Of a stretch of DNA of 64,000 nt, positions 43,767 through 52,681 are shown piece after piece. The position numbers were made by a program, and so were the translations under genes. Where the stretch lies: contig OZ244055.1 in NCBI GenBank assembly GCA_965214975.1, positions 1,550,001 to 1,614,000 of the forward strand. The letters are read 5' to 3'. Every line of letters starts with the position of its first letter. The stretch's first letter is position 1. Source of the stretch: JAJEBT01 sp965214975. GTDB lineage: Bacteria > Pseudomonadota > Alphaproteobacteria > MPNO01 > UBA830. Under the pieces are notes generated by a model. The model was given only the letters and a program-made list of their open reading frames with translations. It searched no databases and had not been told where the DNA came from.

Positions 43767-45106
43767 CGCCGCCGGCCCCTGAGCCGCGATTTCCGCACCA
43801 GCCCCTCGTACTGGTGCGCGATCAGGTGCGACTGCACCTGCGCCACGGTGTCGATGGTCACGGTGACCACGATCAGCAGGCTGGTCCCGCCGAAGTAGAA
43901 CGGCACCGCGTATTCGGAGATCAGGATCTCCGGAAGAATGCTGATCGCCGTCAGATAGGCCGCGCCGACCACGGTCAGCCGGGTCAGCACGTGGTCGAGA
44001 TATTCCGCCGTGTTCCGGCCGGGCCGGATTCCGGGAATGAATCCGCCGTGCTTGCGCAGGTTGTCCGCGGTTTCCGTCGGATTGAAGACCACCGAGGTGT
44101 AGAAGAAGGCGAAGAACACGATCAGCGCCGCGTAGATCAGCAGGTAGCCCGCCTGGCCGCGGCCGAGAAAGGCGGTCACCGCGCCGAGCCAGTCGGGGCC
44201 GGTGCTCGCGGAGAAGCTGGCGACCGTGATCGGCAGGAGAAGGAGCGAACTCGCGAAGATCGGCGGGATGACGCCGGCGGTGTTGACCTTGAGCGGGATG
44301 TGGCTGCTCTCGCCGCCGAACATCCGGTTGCCCTGCTGGCGCTTGGGATACTGCACGACGATGCGGCGCTGCGCCCGCTCGACGAACACGATGAACGTCA
44401 CCACCGCGACCGCGAGCAACAGGAGGAACAGGATCACCGCGGCCGAAAGCGCGCCGGTGCGTCCGAGCTCGAGGGTTCCGGCAAGCGCGGCCGGCAGGTT
44501 GGCGACGATGCCGGCGAAGATGATCAGCGAGATGCCGTTGCCGACCCCGCGGGCCGTGATCTGCTCGCCGAGCCACATCAGGAAGATGGTGCCGCCGACC
44601 AGGGTGATCACCGTGGTCGCGCGGAAGAACGCTCCCGGATCGATGACGGCGGAGCCCTGCTGTCCGGTGGTGCCCTCGAGGCCGACGGCGATTCCGTAGG
44701 CCTGGAGCGCGGCGAGAAGCACGGTTCCGTAGCGGGTGTACTGGTTGAGTTTCTTGCGCCCGACCTCCCCCTCCTTCTTGAGGGCCTCGAAGTGCGGATG
44801 GATCGCCTGCAGGAGCTGCATGATGATCGCCGCCGAGATGTAGGGCATGATGTTGAGCGCGAAGATCGTCATGCGCCCGAAAGCGCCGCCGGCGAACATG
44901 TCGAACATGCCGAGGATGCCGCCGGCCTGCTGGCGGAAGATGTCCTCGAGGATGCCGGGGTCGATGCCCGGGATCGGGATCCAGGTGCCCAGGCGGTAGA
45001 TGATCAGCGCGCCGAGCGTGAACCAGATGCGCTTCTTGAGTTCGGTCGCCTTCGCAAGGTTGGAGAAGCTGATCTGCGAGGCCAGCTGTTCGGCCGCCGA
45101 TGCCAT
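43763..45106 (-). CDS. secY: Preprotein translocase subunit SecY
   Basis: 447 residues with ten membrane helices; LGTWIPIPGIDP, NIMPYISAAIIMQLL and IPFGLPF-equivalent loops mark SecY. It forms the protein-conducting channel with SecE and SecG. Three bases after rplO. Confidence 0.97.
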   Translation of the reverse strand: MASAAEQLASQISFSNLAKATELKKRIWFTLGALIIYRLGTWIPIPGIDPGILEDIFRQQAGGILGMFDMFAGGAFGRMTIFALNIMPYISAAIIMQLLQAIHPHFEALKKEGEVGRKKLNQYTRYGTVLLAALQAYGIAVGLEGTTGQQGSAVIDPGAFFRATTVITLVGGTIFLMWLGEQITARGVGNGISLIIFAGIVANLPAALAGTLELGRTGALSAAVILFLLLLAVAVVTFIVFVERAQRRIVVQYPKRQQGNRMFGGESSHIPLKVNTAGVIPPIFASSLLLLPITVASFSASTGPDWLGAVTAFLGRGQAGYLLIYAALIVFFAFFYTSVVFNPTETADNLRKHGGFIPGIRPGRNTAEYLDHVLTRLTVVGAAYLTAISILPEILISEYAVPFYFGGTSLLIVVTVTIDTVAQVQSHLIAHQYEGLVRKSRLRGRRR

Positions 45107-45109
45107 GCG

Positions 45110-45607
45110 TCAGCCTTCGTCCTCGGCGCCTGCCGCCCCGGCGGCCGCCGGCGCCGCCACGGTGACCGTGCCGCCGGCCTTCTCGACGGCCGCGACGGCG
45201 CTTTTCGAGGCGCCCGCGACCTCGATCGCGACGGCCGCGACGATCTCGCCGCCGCCGAGCAGGCGCACGCCGTCGCGCGGGGACTTGATGACGCCGGCCC
45301 CGACCAGAACGCCCGCGTCGACCGGCTTGCCGGCGTCGATCCGGCCGGCGTCGATCGCCTGCTGGAGCCGGCCCACGTTGACGACCCGGTAGCGCTTGCG
45401 GAAGATGTTCGTGAAGCCGGATTTCGGAAGCCGGCGATGGAGCGGCATCTGTCCGCCCTCGAAGCCGAGAAGCGACACCCCGCTCCGCGACTTCTGCCCC
45501 TTGTGCCCGCGCGACGCGGTCTTTCCGGTGCCCGAGCCGATGCCCCGGCCCACCCGCTTGCGCGGCGTGCGGGCTCCGGGCCTGCCGGACAGTTCGTTGA
45601 GCTTCAT
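45110..45607 (-). CDS. rplO: 50S ribosomal protein L15
   Basis: 165 residues; KRVGRGIGSGTGKTASRGHKGQ is diagnostic. The C-terminal tail is Ala/Gly-rich and acidic at the very end. The ATG overlaps the TGA of rpmD (ATGA). Confidence 0.97.
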   Translation of the reverse strand: MKLNELSGRPGARTPRKRVGRGIGSGTGKTASRGHKGQKSRSGVSLLGFEGGQMPLHRRLPKSGFTNIFRKRYRVVNVGRLQQAIDAGRIDAGKPVDAGVLVGAGVIKSPRDGVRLLGGGEIVAAVAIEVAGASKSAVAAVEKAGGTVTVAAPAAAGAAGAEDEG

Positions 45608-45828
45608 GACCGTTCTCCCGGGGAAGCGTCGTCCGTCCGCACGAGATGCCGGACCTTCTCGATCATGCCGCGCACCGCCGGCGTGTCCTCGAGTTCCCGG
45701 GTGCGGTGGAGACGGTTCAGCCCGAGCCCGACCAGGGTCGCGCGCTGGTCTCCCGGACGCCCGATGGCGCTGCGGATCTGGGTGACCTTGACGGTCCTCT
45801 TCCCGGAGCCTGTCCCTTTTTCCGCCAT
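45604..45828 (-). CDS. rpmD: 50S ribosomal protein L30
   Basis: 74 residues; VKVTQIRSAIGRPGDQRATLVGLGL is the L30 signature. The 14-residue C-terminal extension after VRTDDA is longer than in E. coli. Starts 4 bases after rpsE. Confidence 0.95.
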   Translation of the reverse strand: MAEKGTGSGKRTVKVTQIRSAIGRPGDQRATLVGLGLNRLHRTRELEDTPAVRGMIEKVRHLVRTDDASPGERS

Positions 45829-45832
45829 CGTC

Positions 45833-46399
45833 CTACGAAGCCGCCGGTTCGCTGTCGCGCTGCGCCCAGATGTCGGAGATCTTGCGGTTGCGCCGGGCGG
45901 CCACGGTCCGCGGCGACTCGATCGAGCGCAGCGCCTGGAAGGTCGCCTTGACCATGTTGTGAGGGTTCTGGGTTCCGAGCGACTTCGCCACGACGTCCTT
46001 CACGCCGAGGCTCTCGAAAACGGCCCGCATCGGCCCGCCGGCGATGATGCCCGTTCCCGGAGGCGCGGCGCGGAGCACCACCTTGCCGGCGCCGTAGGAG
46101 CCGCGCACGTCGTGATGCAGCGCCCGCCCTTCGCGAAGCGGCACCCGCATGATGTTGCGCTTGGCTTTCTCGGTCCCCTTGCGGATGGCCTCGGGAACCT
46201 CGCGCGCCTTGCCGACGCCGTAGCCGACCCGCCCCTTCTGGTCGCCGACGACGACCAGCGCGGCGAAGCCGAACCGCCGTCCACCCTTGACCACCTTGGC
46301 GACGCGGTTGATGCTCACCAGGCGGTCGACGAGATCGCTCCGTTCCTCTCCCTGGTCGCGGCCGCGGTCGCGGCCCCGTCGCGGATTGCGCGCCATCAT
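45833..46399 (-). CDS. rpsE: 30S ribosomal protein S5
   Basis: 188 residues; VSINRVAKVVKGGRRFGFAALVVVGD and APPGTGIIAGGPMRAV are standard. S5 lines the mRNA entry and affects accuracy. Two adjacent ATG codons (46399 and 46396) could start it; AGGAG lies upstream. A charged, Arg-rich N-terminus precedes the S5 domain. Confidence 0.96.
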   Translation of the reverse strand: MMARNPRRGRDRGRDQGEERSDLVDRLVSINRVAKVVKGGRRFGFAALVVVGDQKGRVGYGVGKAREVPEAIRKGTEKAKRNIMRVPLREGRALHHDVRGSYGAGKVVLRAAPPGTGIIAGGPMRAVFESLGVKDVVAKSLGTQNPHNMVKATFQALRSIESPRTVAARRNRKISDIWAQRDSEPAAS

Positions 46400-46407
46400 C
46401 CCGTCTC

Positions 46408-46752
46408 CTAGAAAACCAGCCCGGCGTCGCGGGCCGCCTCGGCCAGCGCCCGGACCCGGCCGTGATAGAGGTAGCTTCCCCGGTCGAACACGACCTGCCG
46501 GACGCCCTTCCGTCCGGCCCGCTCGGCCACCAGCCTGCCGATCTCCGCCGCCGCCGCGCGGTCGCACCCGCTCGCGGCGTCCTTCTCGAGGGTCGACGCC
46601 GCCGCCAGGGTCTCTCCCCGCGCGTCGTCGATGACCTGCGCGTAGATGTGCCTGTTGGAGCGGAACACCGACAGGCGCGGGCGGGCGCCCGCCCGCTTCC
46701 GGACGCGACGGCGCACGCGGCCGCGGCGACGCTGTCTCAGTTGGCGTTTCAT
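46408..46752 (-). CDS. rplR: 50S ribosomal protein L18
   Basis: 114 residues beginning MKRQLRQRRRGRVRRR; RLSVFRSNRHIYAQVIDD and VVFDRGSYLYHGRV are L18. It binds 5S rRNA. Starts 2 bases after rplF. Confidence 0.96.
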   Translation of the reverse strand: MKRQLRQRRRGRVRRRVRKRAGARPRLSVFRSNRHIYAQVIDDARGETLAAASTLEKDAASGCDRAAAAEIGRLVAERAGRKGVRQVVFDRGSYLYHGRVRALAEAARDAGLVF

Positions 46753-46754
46753 GG

Positions 46755-47288
46755 CTATTTCTTCTTGCCTTCCTTGCGCATCACGTACTCGCCGAGATAG
46801 CGGACGCCCTTGCCCTTGTAGGGCTCCGGCTTGCGGAAGCCCCGGATCTCGGCGGCCACCTGCCCGATCTTCTGGCGGCTGATGCCCGACACCGTGATCT
46901 CGGTCTGGCTCGGCGTCCGGACCGTGATCCCCTCCGGCACCGGATAGCGGATCTCGTGGCTGAAACCGAGCTGCAGCACGAGCTCCTCGCCCTGCATCTG
47001 GGCGCGGTAGCCGACGCCCGAGATCTCCAGTTTCCTCTCGAAGCCCTCGGAAACGCCGACGACGAGATTGTTCACGAGGCTGCGCGTCGTGCCCCACATG
47101 GCGCGGACGCGCTTGGAGGAGCCCCTCGGACGGACGCGAAGGGCGCCGTCCTCGCTGGCGACCTCGACGCTGCCGTCGAGATCCATCGACAGCTCGCCCA
47201 GCCTGCCCTTGACGGTCAGTCTGCCGTTCCCGAGCCGGACGTCCACGCCCTCGGGAATCGGCACCGGTGCCTGGCCAACGCGCGACAT
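46755..47288 (-). CDS. rplF: 50S ribosomal protein L6
   Basis: 177 residues; begins MSRVGQAPVPIPEGVDV and ends KGVRYLGEYVMRKEGKKK, with the KPEPYKGKGVRY motif of L6. It binds near the factor-binding site of the 50S. Confidence 0.97.
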   Translation of the reverse strand: MSRVGQAPVPIPEGVDVRLGNGRLTVKGRLGELSMDLDGSVEVASEDGALRVRPRGSSKRVRAMWGTTRSLVNNLVVGVSEGFERKLEISGVGYRAQMQGEELVLQLGFSHEIRYPVPEGITVRTPSQTEITVSGISRQKIGQVAAEIRGFRKPEPYKGKGVRYLGEYVMRKEGKKK

Positions 47289-47296
47289 GGAACCTC

Positions 47297-47689
47297 CTAG
47301 AAGACCTCGCAGATGACTTCGCCGCCGACGCGCGCGGCGCGGGCCTCGCTGTCGGACATGACGCCGTTCGGCGTCGACAGGATCGATATCCCGAGGCCGT
47401 TGTAGATGCGCGGCAGATCCTTGATCTTCGAGTAGACCCGGCGGCCGGGCTTGGAAACCCGCCGGATGTGCCGGATGACCGGCGCGCCGTCGTGGTACTT
47501 CAGCTCGATCCGGATCTGCGGGAACCCGCTCTCCTCGACCTCGTAGCCGCGGATGTAGCCTTCGCGCTCGAGGACGTCGAGAACCCTGGCGCGCATCCGC
47601 GACCCGGGACAGGTCACGGCGGCCTTTCTCGCGCGCTGTCCGTTCCGGATTCGCGTCAGCAGGTCGCCGATGGGATCCGTCATGCTCAT
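47297..47689 (-). CDS. rpsH: 30S ribosomal protein S8
   Basis: 130 residues; DPIGDLLTRIRNGQRA and the C-terminal GLGISILSTPNGVMSDSEAR are S8. In many bacteria S8 binds its own operon mRNA; no such site was evaluated. Starts 11 bases after rpsN. Confidence 0.97.
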   Translation of the reverse strand: MSMTDPIGDLLTRIRNGQRARKAAVTCPGSRMRARVLDVLEREGYIRGYEVEESGFPQIRIELKYHDGAPVIRHIRRVSKPGRRVYSKIKDLPRIYNGLGISILSTPNGVMSDSEARAARVGGEVICEVF

Positions 47690-47700
47690 CGTCGCCCCTC

Positions 47701-48006
47701 CTACCAGCTGGACTTGACCATTCCGGGAATGCGCCCGAGCGACGCGAGCTCCCTCAGGGTGATACGCGACATGCGGAACTTGCGGTAGGTTCCGCGCGGC
47801 CGGCCGGTGACCTCGCAGCGGCTGCCCACGCGCACCGCCGAGGAATTGCGCGGCAGTTCGGAGAGCTTGAGCCTCGCCTGGAAACGCTCCTCCATGGGCA
47901 GCGAGCGGTCCTCGGCGATCGCCTTCAGGCGCGCCCGCCTGCCAGCGTATTTCCGCGCCAGCCTCCGCCGCTTGCGGTTGCGTTCGATGACGCTCTTCTT
48001 GGCCAT
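47701..48006 (-). CDS. rpsN: 30S ribosomal protein S14
   Basis: 101 residues; the zinc-free long form (MAKKSVIERNRKRRRLARKY ... GRIPGMVKSSW). It lies between rplE and rpsH, the normal position. Confidence 0.97.
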   Translation of the reverse strand: MAKKSVIERNRKRRRLARKYAGRRARLKAIAEDRSLPMEERFQARLKLSELPRNSSAVRVGSRCEVTGRPRGTYRKFRMSRITLRELASLGRIPGMVKSSW

Positions 48007-48015
48007 GAGACTCCC

Positions 48016-48558
48016 TCAGCTCGTGAACGGGAAATCGAGCCCCCCGAGCAGGGCCCGCGCCTGCGCGTCGTCGCGTGCCGTCGTGCACACGATGACGTCC
48101 AGACCCCGGAACTCGTCGACCGAATCGTAGTCGATTTCCGGGAACACGATCTGCTCGCGGATGCCGAGCGCGTAGTTGCCGCGGCCGTCGAAGCTTTTCG
48201 GCGACAGCCCCCGGAAGTCCCGCACGCGCGGCAACGCTATGTTGACCAGCCGGTCGACGAACTCGTACATCCGCCGGCGCCGCAGCGTCACCTTCAGCCC
48301 GACGGGCATGCCCTCGCGCAGCTTGAACGCGGCCACCGACCGGCGGGCGCGGATCACGACCGGTTTCTGGCCGGCGATCGCCGTCATGTCCCTGGCCGCG
48401 TTCTCGATTTTCTTGGCGTCGGCGACGGCCTCGCCGACGCCCATGTTCAGCACCACCTTGTCCAGGCGCGGCACCTCCATCGGGTTGGCGTAGCCGAACT
48501 GCTCGCGGAGCGAATCGCGAAGCGAGCCCCGGTAGATTTCCTGCAGGCGCGGAACCAT
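48016..48558 (-). CDS. rplE: 50S ribosomal protein L5
   Basis: 180 residues; NPMEVPRLDKVVLNMGVGEA and the SPKSFDGRGNYALGIREQI segment are standard. L5 binds 5S rRNA and contacts P-site tRNA. Confidence 0.97.
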   Translation of the reverse strand: MVPRLQEIYRGSLRDSLREQFGYANPMEVPRLDKVVLNMGVGEAVADAKKIENAARDMTAIAGQKPVVIRARRSVAAFKLREGMPVGLKVTLRRRRMYEFVDRLVNIALPRVRDFRGLSPKSFDGRGNYALGIREQIVFPEIDYDSVDEFRGLDVIVCTTARDDAQARALLGGLDFPFTS

Positions 48559-48567
48559 CGTTCTGCC

Positions 48568-48882
48568 TCAGTCGATCACTTCGCCGGAGCGCTTGGCGAA
48601 GCGCACCTTGCGGCCGTCCTCGAGGGTCCGGAAGCCGACGCGCGTCGCCTTGCCGTCCCCGGGGTCCGCCAGCGCGAGGTTCGACAGGTGGATGGGCGTC
48701 TCCTTGCGCACCTTGCCCCCGGCCTGCGCCTGGGTCTGGCGCTGGTGGCGGACGGCCACGTGAACGCCCGCGACCAGGGCGCGCCCCTCGCCGCGCATGA
48801 CCTTGAGGACGGTGCCCTTCCGCCCCTTGTCGCGGCCGGAGATCACGACGACCTCGTCCCCCTTCCTGATGCGTGCGGCCAT
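48568..48882 (-). CDS. rplX: 50S ribosomal protein L24
   Basis: 104 residues; the KOW motif GDEVVVISGRDKGRKGTV is near the start (residues 8-25). It starts assembly of the 50S. Nine bases before rplE. Confidence 0.96.
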   Translation of the reverse strand: MAARIRKGDEVVVISGRDKGRKGTVLKVMRGEGRALVAGVHVAVRHQRQTQAQAGGKVRKETPIHLSNLALADPGDGKATRVGFRTLEDGRKVRFAKRSGEVID

Positions 48883-48899
48883 GATCCTTCCCCGTCGCC

Positions 48900-49268
48900 T
48901 CAGAGAACCTCGGGAGCCAGCGAGACGATCTTCATGTAGCGCTTGGCCCGGAGCTCCCGCGTGACCGGTCCGAAGATGCGGGTTCCGACCGGTTCGTCGG
49001 CGTTGTTGAGAAGCACCGCGGCGTTGCGGTCGAAACGGATCGCCGTCCCGTCGTCGCGGTAGACCTCCTTGGCGGTGCGCACGACGACCGCGCGGTGCAC
49101 GTCGCCCTTCCTGACCCGTCCCCGGGGAATCGCGCCCTTGACCGAGACGATGATCACGTCGCCGACGGTCGCCCAGCGTCGTCTGGACCCCCCTAGAACG
49201 CGGATGCACTGCACCCGGCGCGCCCCGGAGTTGTCGGCGACGTCCAGATTACTCTCCGGAATGATCAT
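48900..49268 (-). CDS. rplN: 50S ribosomal protein L14
   Basis: 122 residues; starts MIIPESNLDVADNSGARRV and ends RYMKIVSLAPEVL. L14 forms part of the 30S interface. Its ATG lies 20 bases inside rpsQ, an unusually long overlap in this operon. Confidence 0.97.
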   Translation of the reverse strand: MIIPESNLDVADNSGARRVQCIRVLGGSRRRWATVGDVIIVSVKGAIPRGRVRKGDVHRAVVVRTAKEVYRDDGTAIRFDRNAAVLLNNADEPVGTRIFGPVTRELRAKRYMKIVSLAPEVL

Positions 49269-49515
49269 CGCTCTCCCCCTCGCCGGCGCCGGACACCAGC
49301 TCCCAGGTCTTCGTCTTCGAGATCGGCCTGCATTCGCGGATGGTCACGCGGTCGCCCGTCCTGGCCCGGTTCTCCGGGTCGTGCGCGGCGAACCTCTTGG
49401 AGCGGCGGATGATCTTCTTGTAGAGCGGGTGGCGGACCTGGCGGTCGACGCGCACGATGACCGTCTTGTCCGGGCGGTCCGACACCACCGTTCCCTGAAG
49501 TTCCCGTTTCGGCAT
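49249..49515 (-). CDS. rpsQ: 30S ribosomal protein S17
   Basis: 88 residues; MPKRELQGTVVSDRPDKTVIV at the start and TIRECRPISKTKTWELVSGA near the end are S17. The last residues overlap rplN by 20 bases. It begins 1 base after rpmC. Confidence 0.96.
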   Translation of the reverse strand: MPKRELQGTVVSDRPDKTVIVRVDRQVRHPLYKKIIRRSKRFAAHDPENRARTGDRVTIRECRPISKTKTWELVSGAGEGESDDHSGE

Positions 49516-49516
49516 C

Positions 49517-49741
49517 CTATTCTTCCCGTTCTTCCCGCGCTCCCCGCGCGTCCGCGGCGCGCTCGTTGACGATGGTGCGGATGCGCGCGATGCCGCGGCG
49601 CACCTCGCGGACGCGGCTCGTCGCCTCGAGCTGGCCCGACGCCGCCTGGAACCTCAGGTTCAGTCCCTCGCGCTTGAGCGAAGCGAGCTCCTCCGCGAGC
49701 TCGTCGTCCGACTTCTGGCGCAGATCGGCCGCCTTGGTCAT
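49517..49741 (-). CDS. rpmC: 50S ribosomal protein L29
   Basis: 74 residues; DLRQKSDDELAEELASLKRE and RRGIARIRTIVNER are L29, which sits at the exit tunnel near trigger factor. A charged tail follows. Confidence 0.95.
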   Translation of the reverse strand: MTKAADLRQKSDDELAEELASLKREGLNLRFQAASGQLEATSRVREVRRGIARIRTIVNERAADARGAREEREE

Positions 49742-49744
49742 GTC

Positions 49745-50164
49745 TCAGCCCCCTCCCGCCAGCCGCATCACGACGCGGGTCCGCACCGGCAGCTTGGCGG
49801 CGGCGAGCTGGAGCGCGATCCTGGCCACGTCCTCTCCGACGCCGTCGACCTCGAACATGATGCGCCCCGCCTTGACGCGCGCCGCCCAGTATTCCGGCGT
49901 GCCCTTGCCCTTGCCCTGGCGCACCTCGGCCGGCTTCTGCGACACCGGGACATCGGGGAAGATGCGGATCCAGACCCGGCCCGAGCGCTTCATGTGGCGG
50001 GTGATCGCGCGCCGCGAGGCCTCGATCTGGCGCGCCGTCACGCGCCCCGCCGAAACCGCCTTGAGGCCGAACGAACCGAAATTCAGCGTCGTCGCGCCCT
50101 TCGCCTTGCCCTTGATCCGGCCCTTGTGGGCCTTGCGGAACTTGGTTTTCCTCGGCGCCAGCAT
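49745..50164 (-). CDS. rplP: 50S ribosomal protein L16
   Basis: 139 residues; MLAPRKTKFRKAHKGRIKG and RVWIRIFPDVPVSQKPAEVRQ are L16. It contacts A-site tRNA. Three bases before rpmC. Confidence 0.97.
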   Translation of the reverse strand: MLAPRKTKFRKAHKGRIKGKAKGATTLNFGSFGLKAVSAGRVTARQIEASRRAITRHMKRSGRVWIRIFPDVPVSQKPAEVRQGKGKGTPEYWAARVKAGRIMFEVDGVGEDVARIALQLAAAKLPVRTRVVMRLAGGG

Positions 50165-50176
50165 CGCCCGCCCCTC

Positions 50177-50851
50177 CTACCTGGAGCCTTCGCCGGCGCG
50201 CTTGTCCTGCGCCAGGGGATCGGTCCCGAGGATCTCGCCCTTGAACACCCAGACCTTGACGCCGCAGGTGCCGTAGGTGGTGTGCGCGGTCGCCGTGCCG
50301 TAGTCGACGTCCGCGCGCAGCGTGTGCAGGGGCACCCGCCCCTCGCGGTACCATTCGGTCCGGGCGATCTCCGCGCCCCCGAGGCGGCCCGAGCAGTTGA
50401 TGCGGATGCCGTCGGCGCCGAGCCGCATCGCCGACTGCACGGCTCGGCGCATCGCGCGGCGGAACGCCACGCGGCGCTCGAGCTGCTGCGCGATGTTCTC
50501 GGCCGCGAGCCTGGCGTCGATCTCGGGCTTGCGGATCTCGACGATGTTGAGATGGATCTCGCTGTCGGTCATCGCCGCGACGTCGCGGCGGAGCCGCTCG
50601 ATGTCGGCCCCCTTCTTGCCGATCACCACGCCCGGCCGCGCGGTGTGGATGGTCACCCGCGCCTTCTTCGCGGGACGCTCGATGACGATCCGGCTGACGG
50701 CGGCTTCCGAAAGCCGTTCCCACAGGAACCGGCGAAGCCGGATGTCCTCGTGAAGCAGGTCGGCGTACTGCCCCTTTCGCGCGTACCAGCGCGAATCCCA
50801 GGTCCGGTTGATGCCGAGTCGAAGCCCGATCGGGTTGACCTTCTGGCCCAT
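50177..50851 (-). CDS. rpsC: 30S ribosomal protein S3
   Basis: 224 residues; MGQKVNPIGLRLGINRTWDS start, KH-domain GKKGADIERLRRDV and NIVEIRKPEIDARLAAENIA. S3 is at the mRNA entry with helicase activity. The ATG shares one base with the TAA of rplV (TAATG). Confidence 0.97.
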   Translation of the reverse strand: MGQKVNPIGLRLGINRTWDSRWYARKGQYADLLHEDIRLRRFLWERLSEAAVSRIVIERPAKKARVTIHTARPGVVIGKKGADIERLRRDVAAMTDSEIHLNIVEIRKPEIDARLAAENIAQQLERRVAFRRAMRRAVQSAMRLGADGIRINCSGRLGGAEIARTEWYREGRVPLHTLRADVDYGTATAHTTYGTCGVKVWVFKGEILGTDPLAQDKRAGEGSR

Positions 50852-51234
50852 TAGGCGTCCTCCTCGTCGACTTCGCGCAGCACGATGGTCAGGTTGCTCA
50901 ACGGCTTGTGCACGCGCCCCATACGGCCGCGGGCGCGGGCGCGAACGCGCTTCAGGACGGCGGCGCGGCCGGTCGTCGCCTCGGCGACGACCAGGGAATC
51001 GACATCGAGATCGTGGTTCTCCAGGGCGTTCGCGACCGCCGACTCCAGAACCGCCCGCACCGTGCCGGCGATGCGCAGGCGCGAGTACCCGAGCTCGTTG
51101 AGCGCGCTCGCGACGCGGAGTCCGCGGATCGAGCGCGCCACCAGGTTCAGCTTGCGCGCGCTCACCCGGATCCTCCGCGACGAAGCTCCCGCTTCGCGGT
51201 CGCCGAGACGGCGCGGGCGCGACGGCTTGCCCAT
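50851..51234 (-). CDS. rplV: 50S ribosomal protein L22
   Basis: 127 residues; starts MGKPSRPRRLG and contains RIRVSARKLNLVARSIRG and the hook region near ARGRMGRVHKPLSN that lines the exit tunnel. Two bases after rpsS. Confidence 0.96.
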   Translation of the reverse strand: MGKPSRPRRLGDREAGASSRRIRVSARKLNLVARSIRGLRVASALNELGYSRLRIAGTVRAVLESAVANALENHDLDVDSLVVAEATTGRAAVLKRVRARARGRMGRVHKPLSNLTIVLREVDEEDA

Positions 51235-51236
51235 CC

Positions 51237-51515
51237 TCAGGCCCTTCTCGCCTTCTTGTCGCCCGCATGCCCGAAATAGGTCCGCGTCGGCGCGAACTCC
51301 CCGAACTTGTGGCCCACCATGTTCTCGGTGACCAGCACCGGAACGTGCTTCTGTCCGTTGTGGACGCCGAAGGTCAGCCCCACGAACTGGGGCAGGATCG
51401 TCGAGCGGCGCGACCAGATCCTGATGACGTCGTTGCGGCCCGAGGCGCGCGCCCTCTCGGCCTTCCCGAGAAGGTAGCCGTCGACGAACGGGCCTTTCCA
51501 CAGCGAGCGTGCCAT
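51237..51515 (-). CDS. rpsS: 30S ribosomal protein S19
   Basis: 92 residues; MARSLWKGPFVDGYLL and the VGHKFGEFAPTRTYFGH segment are S19. It binds the head of the 30S with S13. Confidence 0.97.
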   Translation of the reverse strand: MARSLWKGPFVDGYLLGKAERARASGRNDVIRIWSRRSTILPQFVGLTFGVHNGQKHVPVLVTENMVGHKFGEFAPTRTYFGHAGDKKARRA

Positions 51516-51523
51516 GACCGCTC

Positions 51524-52354
51524 CTATTTCTTCTTGCGCCGGCGGCGCATGATCAGCGAATCGGACGCCTTCTTGCGGCGGGTCCGCGCGCCCTTCGTCG
51601 GCTTGCCCCACGGCGACACCGGGTGGCGTCCGCCCGAGGTCCGGCCCTCGCCCCCGCCGTGGGGATGGTCGACCGGATTCATCGCCACGCCGCGAACCTG
51701 CGGCCGCCGGCCGAGCCAGCGCCTGCGGCCGGCCTTGGCGAGATTGACGTTCTGGTTGTCCGAGTTCGAGACCGCGCCGACCGTCGCCATGCATGCCGCC
51801 GGAACGGCGCGCAGCTCCCCCGAGGACAGCCTGAGCTGGGCGAGGCCCGAATCCTTGCCGATCAGCTGCACGTAGGTGCCCGCGGCACGCGCCATCTGGC
51901 CGCCGCGGCCGGGCTTGAGCTCGACGTTGTGCACGATCGTGCCGACCGGCATGTTCTCCATGGGCATCGCGTTGCCGGGCCTGATGTCCGCGCGTTCCGA
52001 GGCGATGACGACGTCGCCCGGACCGAGCCGCTGCGGGGCGAGGATGTAGGCCCGCTCGCCGTCCTCGTAGCGCACGAGCGCGATGAAGGCCGAACGGTTG
52101 GGGTCGTACTCGAGCCGCTCGACGGTTCCGGCCACGTCGAACTTGCGGCGCTTGAAGTCGACCGTCCGGTACAGCCTCTTGTGGCCGCCGCCGCGGCGCC
52201 GGGACGTGATGCGGCCCTTGTTGTTGCGGCCGCCGCTCCTGCCGAGGCCCTTGGTCAGCGCCTTGACGGGCTTGCCCTTCCACAGTCCCGAACGGTCCAC
52301 CAGCACCAGCCCCCGGCTCGAGGAGGTGACGGGGTTGTACTGTTTCAGCGCCAT
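51524..52354 (-). CDS. rplB: 50S ribosomal protein L2
   Basis: 276 residues; GRNNKGRITSRRRGGGHK and the C-terminal RGVAMNPVDHPHGGGEGRT with the conserved histidine near the peptidyl transferase centre. Three bases after rplW. Confidence 0.97.
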   Translation of the reverse strand: MALKQYNPVTSSSRGLVLVDRSGLWKGKPVKALTKGLGRSGGRNNKGRITSRRRGGGHKRLYRTVDFKRRKFDVAGTVERLEYDPNRSAFIALVRYEDGERAYILAPQRLGPGDVVIASERADIRPGNAMPMENMPVGTIVHNVELKPGRGGQMARAAGTYVQLIGKDSGLAQLRLSSGELRAVPAACMATVGAVSNSDNQNVNLAKAGRRRWLGRRPQVRGVAMNPVDHPHGGGEGRTSGGRHPVSPWGKPTKGARTRRKKASDSLIMRRRRKKK

Positions 52355-52357
52355 CGC

Positions 52358-52681
52358 TCAGACCCCCGCCGCCACATCGATGTAATGCCCCTCCTCGAGG
52401 CTGACGATGGCCTTCTTGAAGGCGGCCTGACGCCCGAGCCTGCCGCGGAAGCGCTTGGTCTTGCCGCTGTAGCGCACCGTGTTGACGGCCTTGACCTTCA
52501 CCTTGAACAGTTCCTCCACGGCGGCGCGGATCGCCGGCTTGGTCGCCCGCAGCGGCACCCGGAACGTCACCTGGTTCCATTCGGATCCCCGCACCGACTT
52601 CTCGGTCACGACGGGGCGCAGGATGATGTCGCACGCGGCGATCGGCGTGACCTTCACCGGACGATGGTGTTTCCAGCTCAC
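52358..52681 (-). CDS. rplW: 50S ribosomal protein L23
   Basis: 107 residues; ILRPVVTEKSVRGSEWNQVTF and the C-terminal GRQAAFKKAIVSLEEGHYI are L23, the docking site for trigger factor and SRP. The GTG start overlaps the TGA of rplD (GTGA). Confidence 0.94.
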   Translation of the reverse strand: MSWKHHRPVKVTPIAACDIILRPVVTEKSVRGSEWNQVTFRVPLRATKPAIRAAVEELFKVKVKAVNTVRYSGKTKRFRGRLGRQAAFKKAIVSLEEGHYIDVAAGV

